DNA from: Symploca sp. SIO2E9 | GTDB taxonomy: Bacteria; Cyanobacteriota; Cyanobacteriia; Cyanobacteriales; Coleofasciculaceae | Assembly (NCBI GenBank): GCA_010692645.1 | Contig: JAAHGS010000028.1 | Coordinates: 1 to 61,805 of the forward strand | DNA: 61,805 bases | Reading direction: 5' to 3' | Shown here: positions 57,068 through 61,805 of the stretch, in pieces | Layout of the letters: each line of letters opens with the position of its first letter | How positions within the stretch are numbered: position 1 is the first letter of the stretch | Position numbers and translations under genes: made by a program | Notes under the pieces: model-generated | Told to the model about the DNA's origin: nothing | The model's input: only the letters and a program-made list of their open reading frames with translations | The model's database searches: none

Positions 57068-58297
57068 CTACTCTAAAATTTTGGCTACGACACCAGCACC
57101 AATGGTACGACCACCTTCGCGGATAGCAAAACGCATACCTTGCTCAATGGCAATAGCATTGATGAGGGTAACCGTCATTTTAATACGGTCTCCAGGCATC
57201 ACCATCTCTGCAGAACTACCATCATCAGCAGTAAATTGGTCAATTGTACCTGTCACATCTGTAGTACGCACGTAGAATTGAGGGCGATAGCCTGAGAAGA
57301 AAGGAGTGTGGCGTCCGCCTTCTTCCTTCTTCAAAACATACACCTCAGACTCAAACTTGGTGTGAGGGGTAATCGAGCCAGGTTTAGCAATTACCATTCC
57401 CCTCTCAACATCTGTCTTCTGCATGCCTCGGAGCAGGATCCCAGCGTTGTCACCTGCCATCCCTTCATCGAGACTCTTTTTGAACATCTCAATGCCAGTG
57501 ACAGTGGTTTTACGAGTTTCCCTGATTCCCACCAGTTCAACTTCATCGCCAATCTTGACTTTACCCCGCTCAATCCGACCGGTTGCCACAGTACCACGAC
57601 CAGTAATCGTGAATACGTCTTCAACTGCCATCAGGAAGGGCTTATCAACATCCCGCTCTGGTGTAGGGATGAAGGCATCAACCTCATCCATCAAGGCATA
57701 GATTTTATCAACCCAGTCATCGTCGCCCTTGGCGGTGGAGGGGTCACTGGTCATTTTTTCTACTGCCTGCAAAGCCGAACCAGCAACGATGGGGATATTA
57801 TCACCATCAAATTCATAACTGCTGAGGAGGTCCCGGACTTCGAGTTCCACCAGTTCCATCAGCTCTTCATCGTCCACCTGGTCTTGCTTGTTCAAGAAGA
57901 CAACCAAGTTAGGAACGCCTACCTGCTTGGCTAGCAGGATGTGTTCCCTAGTTTGGGGCATTGGACCATCAGCCGCCGATACCACCAGGATGGCACCATC
58001 CATTTGAGCGGCACCAGTGATCATATTCTTGACGTAGTCAGCGTGCCCTGGGCAATCCACGTGAGCGTAGTGACGCTCTGCGGTTTCATATTCTACGTGG
58101 GCGGTGTTGATGGTAATTCCCCGCGCCTTTTCCTCTGGTGCCGCATCAATTTCGTCGTATTTCTTGACCTGCGCTTGACCAGCCGCCGCCAGGGTCATCG
58201 TGATCGCGGCGGTAAGCGTAGTTTTGCCGTGGTCTACGTGACCAATCGTACCAATGTTGACGTGGGGTTTATTCCGTTCGAACTTTGCGCGTGCCAT
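57068..58297 (-). CDS. tuf: Elongation factor Tu
   Basis: EF-Tu carries aminoacyl-tRNA to the ribosome with GTP. The 409-aa protein, typical of cyanobacteria, starts [20 protein letters not shown]. The G motifs are GHVDHGKT (G1), [12 protein letters not shown] (G3), [10 protein letters not shown] (G4) and SALQAVE (G5). Domains II and III follow to the C-terminal [10 protein letters not shown]. It lies 23 bases after fusA, so is translated from the same mRNA. Confidence 0.98.
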   Translation of the reverse strand: MARAKFERNKPHVNIGTIGHVDHGKTTLTAAITMTLAAAGQAQVKKYDEIDAAPEEKARGITINTAHVEYETAERHYAHVDCPGHADYVKNMITGAAQMDGAILVVSAADGPMPQTREHILLAKQVGVPNLVVFLNKQDQVDDEELMELVELEVRDLLSSYEFDGDNIPIVAGSALQAVEKMTSDPSTAKGDDDWVDKIYALMDEVDAFIPTPERDVDKPFLMAVEDVFTITGRGTVATGRIERGKVKIGDEVELVGIRETRKTTVTGIEMFKKSLDEGMAGDNAGILLRGMQKTDVERGMVIAKPGSITPHTKFESEVYVLKKEEGGRHTPFFSGYRPQFYVRTTDVTGTIDQFTADDGSSAEMVMPGDRIKMTVTLINAIAIEQGMRFAIREGGRTIGAGVVAKILE

Positions 58298-58320
58298 TAA
58301 TTACGTTTTCCTTTTCCTAG

Positions 58321-60396
58321 TTATGCGTTCCCTTTACTCTTAGCGATGATGGCTTCAGCCACGTTGCGAGGTACCTCATCGTAGTTGCTAAACTCCATTG
58401 AGAAAATACCTCGACCCTGAGTCTTGGACCTTATATCCGTAGCATAGCCAAACATCTCTGCTAGTGGAACTTTAGCTGAGACTTTGGCGATGGTGTCCTC
58501 AGAGCCCATACCTTCGATTTGACCACGGCGAGAGTTGAGGTCCCCCATGACATCCCCGAGGAAGTCTTCAGGAACTTCTACCTCAACTTTCATCATCGGC
58601 TCTAAGAGTACTGGTGAAGCCTTCAGCACGGCATTTTTAACTGCCATTGATCCGGCAATCTTAAATGCCATTTCTGAAGAGTCTACCTCGTGGAAAGACC
58701 CATCAACTAAGGTAATTTTGAGATCAATAACAGGATATCCAGCTAGGATACCGGATTCGCAGGCTTCTTTCATACCTTGCTCAGCAGGAGATATATACTC
58801 TTTCGGTATGGAACCACCAACGATTTTAGAAACAAATTCAAAACCTGTTCCTGGTTCTCCTGGCTCTAACTCAACAACTACGTGACCGTATTGACCCTTA
58901 CCACCACTTTGGCGAATAAACTTGCCTTCAGTCTTAACTGGCTTGCGAACCGTCTCGCGGTAAGCAACCTGTGGTGCACCGACATTAGCTTCTACCTTGA
59001 ATTCTCGTAGCATCCGGTCTACTAGAATTTCCAGGTGCAGCTCACCCATGCCCGCAATCACGGTTTGGTTAGTTTCTTGGTCAATACTGACGCGGAAGGT
59101 TGGATCCTCTTCTGATAAGGCTTGGAGGGCTTTGGATAGCTTCTCCATGTCCTGCTTAGTTTTCGGTTCCACTGCCACTGAGATCACTGGCTCTGGAATG
59201 AACAGGGATTCCAGAATGATCGGATTATCTTCGTCACAGATAGTGTCCCCAGTGATTGTATCCTTGAGACCAATAGCAGCTCCTAGATCTCCAGCGCGCA
59301 GCTGATCTACCTCGATCCGGTCATTTGCCTTTAAGATGATTAAGCGCGAGATCCTCTCCTTCTTATCCTTAGTTGAGTTAAGGATGTAGCTACCCTTAGT
59401 TAGCACTCCCGAATAGACGCGCATAAAGGTCAAGCGACCATAGGGATCAGACATGATCTTGAAGGCAAGGGCTGACATCGGAGCATTGTCATCAGCTGGT
59501 CTAACTGCCACTGTGCCATCTGTCAGCGTCCCCTGAATGGGAGGAATATCAATCGGAGATGGTAAGTAATCAACAACGGTATCAAGCAGCAGTTGCACAC
59601 CTTTATTTTTAAAGGCGGAGCCGCAAAGCGTGGGCATAATTGTGCCTTCAATCGTTCCTTTGCGCAGCGCCGCCCGAATTTCCTCTTCGGTGAGTTCTTC
59701 ACCTTCAAGATACTTGGCAATTAAAGCTTCATCGGTTTCAGCAACAGACTCCACTAGCTTGGCACGGTACTCCTCGGCTTGTTCTCTAACCTCTTCTGGA
59801 ATTTCTACATCTTCAATATCTGTTCCCAGGTCATTGGTGTAGAGTTTTGCTCTCATCCGCACCAAATCTACAATCCCCCGAAAGTCACTTTCACTGCCTA
59901 TGGGGATTTGGATGGGAACGGCATTTGCCCTGAGGCGGTCTCGAAGTTGCTCGTATACCTTGAAGAAATTAGCACCAGTGCGATCCATCTTATTGACAAA
60001 CGCAATTCTGGGCACCTTATAACGGTCTGCCTGTCGCCACACTGTCTCAGATTGAGGCTGAACGCCACCTACTGAGCAAAACACGGCAATTACACCATCA
60101 AGCACCCGCATCGAGCGTTCAACTTCAATCGTGAAGTCAACGTGACCCGGTGTATCGATAATGTTGATTCTGTGTTCTTTCCAGCTCGTACTAATGGCAG
60201 CGGCAGTGATGGTAATTCCCCGCTCCCGCTCCTGTGCCATCCAGTCAGTTACGGCTGTACCGTCGTGGACCTCACCAATTTTATGTACAATCCCTGAGTA
60301 GAATAGGATTCGCTCGGTCGTTGTTGTCTTGCCCGCATCGATGTGTGCGGCAATCCCTATATTACGTATTTTCTCAAGCGGGATGGTTCGTGCCAC
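58321..60396 (-). CDS. fusA: Elongation factor G
   Basis: EF-G drives translocation of tRNA and mRNA. The 691-aa protein starts with GTG at 60396 ([20 protein letters not shown]). It has [19 protein letters not shown] (G1), [19 protein letters not shown] (G3), [12 protein letters not shown] (G4), the insert in the G domain, then domains II-V ending in [16 protein letters not shown]. It is the third gene of the str operon and the gap to rpsG (238 bases) is longer than usual. Confidence 0.98.
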   Translation of the reverse strand: MARTIPLEKIRNIGIAAHIDAGKTTTTERILFYSGIVHKIGEVHDGTAVTDWMAQERERGITITAAAISTSWKEHRINIIDTPGHVDFTIEVERSMRVLDGVIAVFCSVGGVQPQSETVWRQADRYKVPRIAFVNKMDRTGANFFKVYEQLRDRLRANAVPIQIPIGSESDFRGIVDLVRMRAKLYTNDLGTDIEDVEIPEEVREQAEEYRAKLVESVAETDEALIAKYLEGEELTEEEIRAALRKGTIEGTIMPTLCGSAFKNKGVQLLLDTVVDYLPSPIDIPPIQGTLTDGTVAVRPADDNAPMSALAFKIMSDPYGRLTFMRVYSGVLTKGSYILNSTKDKKERISRLIILKANDRIEVDQLRAGDLGAAIGLKDTITGDTICDEDNPIILESLFIPEPVISVAVEPKTKQDMEKLSKALQALSEEDPTFRVSIDQETNQTVIAGMGELHLEILVDRMLREFKVEANVGAPQVAYRETVRKPVKTEGKFIRQSGGKGQYGHVVVELEPGEPGTGFEFVSKIVGGSIPKEYISPAEQGMKEACESGILAGYPVIDLKITLVDGSFHEVDSSEMAFKIAGSMAVKNAVLKASPVLLEPMMKVEVEVPEDFLGDVMGDLNSRRGQIEGMGSEDTIAKVSAKVPLAEMFGYATDIRSKTQGRGIFSMEFSNYDEVPRNVAEAIIAKSKGNA

Positions 60397-60634
60397 AGCT
60401 ACCTCCTTCCTCTGCTGCCACCGTTTGTGCTCATTGATATCTGTTTACAATTCTATACTTTGTTTAAGTTTTTAGGCATTTGTTGATTAGAGCCTGATCC
60501 AGCAGTTGGCAATGGGAGTGAAATGCGCCATAAGTCCTGCTGGGAAACCTCAAAACCAGCACTAGTGTACTTCACCAAGACAAAAACTGCTATCAATCAA
60601 GACTAGCTTGCTACATTTAAGCTGTTAGATTACT

Positions 60635-61105
60635 TTAGTAGCGGTAGTGGGCAAAAGCCTTATTAGCATCTGCCATGCGATGGGTTTCTTCACGCTTACG
60701 AATGGCATTTCCAGTTTCGTTAGCAGCGTCCATGAGTTCATTTGCCAATCTGCTAGACATTGTCTTACCAGCTCTTGACCTTGAAAATTGTATTAGCCAA
60801 CGGAGTGCCAGAGTTGTTCCTCTGTCAGATCTGACTTCCATTGGAACCTGGTAAGTAGCACCACCGACGCGCCTAGCTTTAACCTCTACCAAGGGCGTAA
60901 CATTTCGCACTGCCTTTTCAAAGGTTTCTACAGGATCGCCTCCTGTTCGCTCCTCAATGATTTTCATGGCATCGTAGATAATCCGATGGGCAAGAGATTT
61001 CTTCCCGTGACGCATTAAACGACGCCCCATCATGCTAATTAGGCGGCTATTGTAAACTGGGTCAGGTGGAATAGGGCGCTTCTTGATAACTCCGCGACGA
61101 GACAT
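60635..61105 (-). CDS. rpsG: 30S ribosomal protein S7
   Basis: S7 starts assembly of the 30S head and contacts the mRNA exit. I chose ATG 61105 (156 aa): [20 protein letters not shown] is the family N-terminus, and the extra 13 residues of the longer frame come from the inserted sequence upstream. It has [23 protein letters not shown] and the C-terminal [22 protein letters not shown] right-end hairpin (61138-61171) lies 32 bases upstream, in its leader. Confidence 0.97.
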   Translation of the reverse strand: MSRRGVIKKRPIPPDPVYNSRLISMMGRRLMRHGKKSLAHRIIYDAMKIIEERTGGDPVETFEKAVRNVTPLVEVKARRVGGATYQVPMEVRSDRGTTLALRWLIQFSRSRAGKTMSSRLANELMDAANETGNAIRKREETHRMADANKAFAHYRY

Positions 61106-61137
61106 TTTGAGCCTTAAAGTAAAGATAAAGGATGGAT

Positions 61138-61171
61138 TTGACATCTCCCGGTTTTGAAAAACCGAGATTCT
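61138..61171 (-). mobile_element. IS200/IS605-type right end within the str operon
   Basis: On the minus strand it reads AGAATCTCGGTTTT, TCA loop, AAAACCGGGAGATGTCAA, with the stem CGGTTTT/AAAACCG. The segment 61172-61260, upstream on that strand, is structured (see 61228-61261) and could be an omega-RNA scaffold. No transposase is present. It lies between rpsL and rpsG, which therefore have a 368-base gap. Confidence 0.55.
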
Positions 61172-61227
61172 AAGCCGATGTTACTCCGGGGATTAAAAAC
61201 GCCCCTGCGCAACGCTGCTCACGATAC

Positions 61228-61261
61228 GAGGCGACTTAGTTGCTAAGTGCCTCTTTTTTTT
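61228..61261 (+). terminator. Terminator-like hairpin opposing the str operon
   Basis: GAGGC-ACTTAG (61228-61239, one bulged G) pairs with CTAAGT-GCCTC (61243-61253), followed by eight T (to 61261). It is a strong terminator in the plus direction, against the direction of rpsL-rpsG. On the minus strand the same bases would form a scaffold hairpin of the solo element. Confidence 0.6.
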
Positions 61262-61473
61262 GAAATCCTATACATGGATTTGCTACTTTTTAGGCAGCTT
61301 GATCAATTATTAGCTATTTGGGTAAAGTCCCCAACTCAATTTTAGTTTCCTTGAACAGGAAAAATGTCAGATTAGTAACGTCAAGTACTCAAAGCCAAGC
61401 TTAGTTATCGCCTGAGCTTCCTTTCTCATTCGCCGATGCAGCCACATCTACAAATTGAGCTAGAAAACTGACC

Positions 61474-61805
61474 TTAAGCTTTCTTAGGACGCTTGGTTCC
61501 GTACTTAGAACGACTCTGGCTACGATCTTTAACGCCAGCAGTATCTAGCGTTCCTCGAATAATGTGATACCTAACTCCAGGCAAGTCCTTGACACGACCT
61601 CCCCTGATCATTACTACAGAATGTTCTTGCAGGTTGTGACCAATACCTGGAATATAAGATGTTACTTCAAAACCAGAAGTCAGGCGAACCCTCGCCACTT
61701 TCCGCAAAGCTGAATTGGGTTTTTTGGGCGTTGTTGTGTACACTCTGGTGCAGACTCCACGCCGCTGAGGACACTGCTTGAGTGCGGGCGACTTGGTTTT
61801 TTTCA
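61474..61805 (-). CDS. rpsL: 30S ribosomal protein S12, partial at window edge
   Basis: S12 sits at the decoding centre and is a target of streptomycin resistance. Only the C-terminal 110 codons are in the window; the frame continues to the edge ([20 protein letters not shown]), so the start lies outside. Family segments: [40 protein letters not shown] and [19 protein letters not shown]. The positions equal to E. coli K42 (in TPKKPNSA) and K87 (in GRVKDLPG) are unmutated lysines. It is the promoter-proximal gene of rpsL-rpsG-fusA-tuf-rpsJ. Confidence 0.95.
   Translation of the reverse strand, partial: KKTKSPALKQCPQRRGVCTRVYTTTPKKPNSALRKVARVRLTSGFEVTSYIPGIGHNLQEHSVVMIRGGRVKDLPGVRYHIIRGTLDTAGVKDRSQSRSKYGTKRPKKA

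Overview
The window is chromosomal DNA of an oxygenic cyanobacterium. It carries psbB-psbT (photosystem II), petH with a CpcD-like linker domain, prk (Calvin cycle), nblS (a cyanobacterial histidine kinase), an FtsH2-type protease, an RNase E with the cyanobacterial C-terminal arginine tract, and many copies of the HIP1 octamer GCGATCGC. I cannot name the species. No tRNA, rRNA or CRISPR array was seen. The right edge cuts rpsL, which is therefore partial.

Layout. 1-8.4 kb: tail of an IS200/IS605-type element, four small minus-strand genes (one a 2H phosphoesterase), ftsH, and petH and prk transcribed away from each other. 8.4-12.5 kb: a coiled-coil protein, a GspC/PilP-like envelope protein and mnmG, all minus strand. 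12.6-33.6 kb: a cell-surface glycan region with five glycosyltransferase-like proteins, three different sulfotransferases, a polysaccharide pyruvyl transferase, a secreted 14-repeat BNR/propeller protein, an MsbA/HepA-type ABC exporter with an odd histidine-kinase-like tail, and galE. This region is split by the housekeeping block psbB-psbT-nrdR-rps1 (15.2-19.2 kb). 33.7-43.6 kb: small conserved proteins, gloB, rplI-dnaB, an FKBP isomerase, a phasin-like protein, a zinc-ribbon membrane protein, nblS and purD. 43.8-50.3 kb: photolyase and Nudix genes, a Ser/Thr kinase with a WD40 propeller, a broken PD-(D/E)XK nuclease-like gene, and a cysteine desulfurase. 51-55.5 kb: rne-rnhB, a DUF1997 protein and pheA. 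55.8-61.8 kb: a LON-domain protein and the str operon rpsL-rpsG-fusA-tuf-rpsJ, minus strand.

The intergenic DNA holds much repeat material. At least eight short hairpins share the right-end architecture of IS200/IS605 (TnpB/omega-RNA) elements: a GAAnCCC-like left arm, a stem-loop, and a right arm ending GGGAGtGTCA or similar. None has an intact transposase or tnpB beside it. Three of them sit just upstream of start codons, in the same orientation as the gene, including one inside the str operon before rpsG. There are also several MITE-like elements with terminal inverted repeats. One pair lies in inverted orientation on both sides of the pyruvyl transferase gene.

Functionally the window joins housekeeping translation, RNA-decay and photosynthesis genes to an accessory locus that probably builds and exports a sulfated, possibly pyruvylated, surface polysaccharide. 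The most interesting leads are the stranded omega-RNA-like right ends, the ABC exporter with a HisKA-like tail that lacks the histidine, and the propeller protein embedded among the sulfotransferases.
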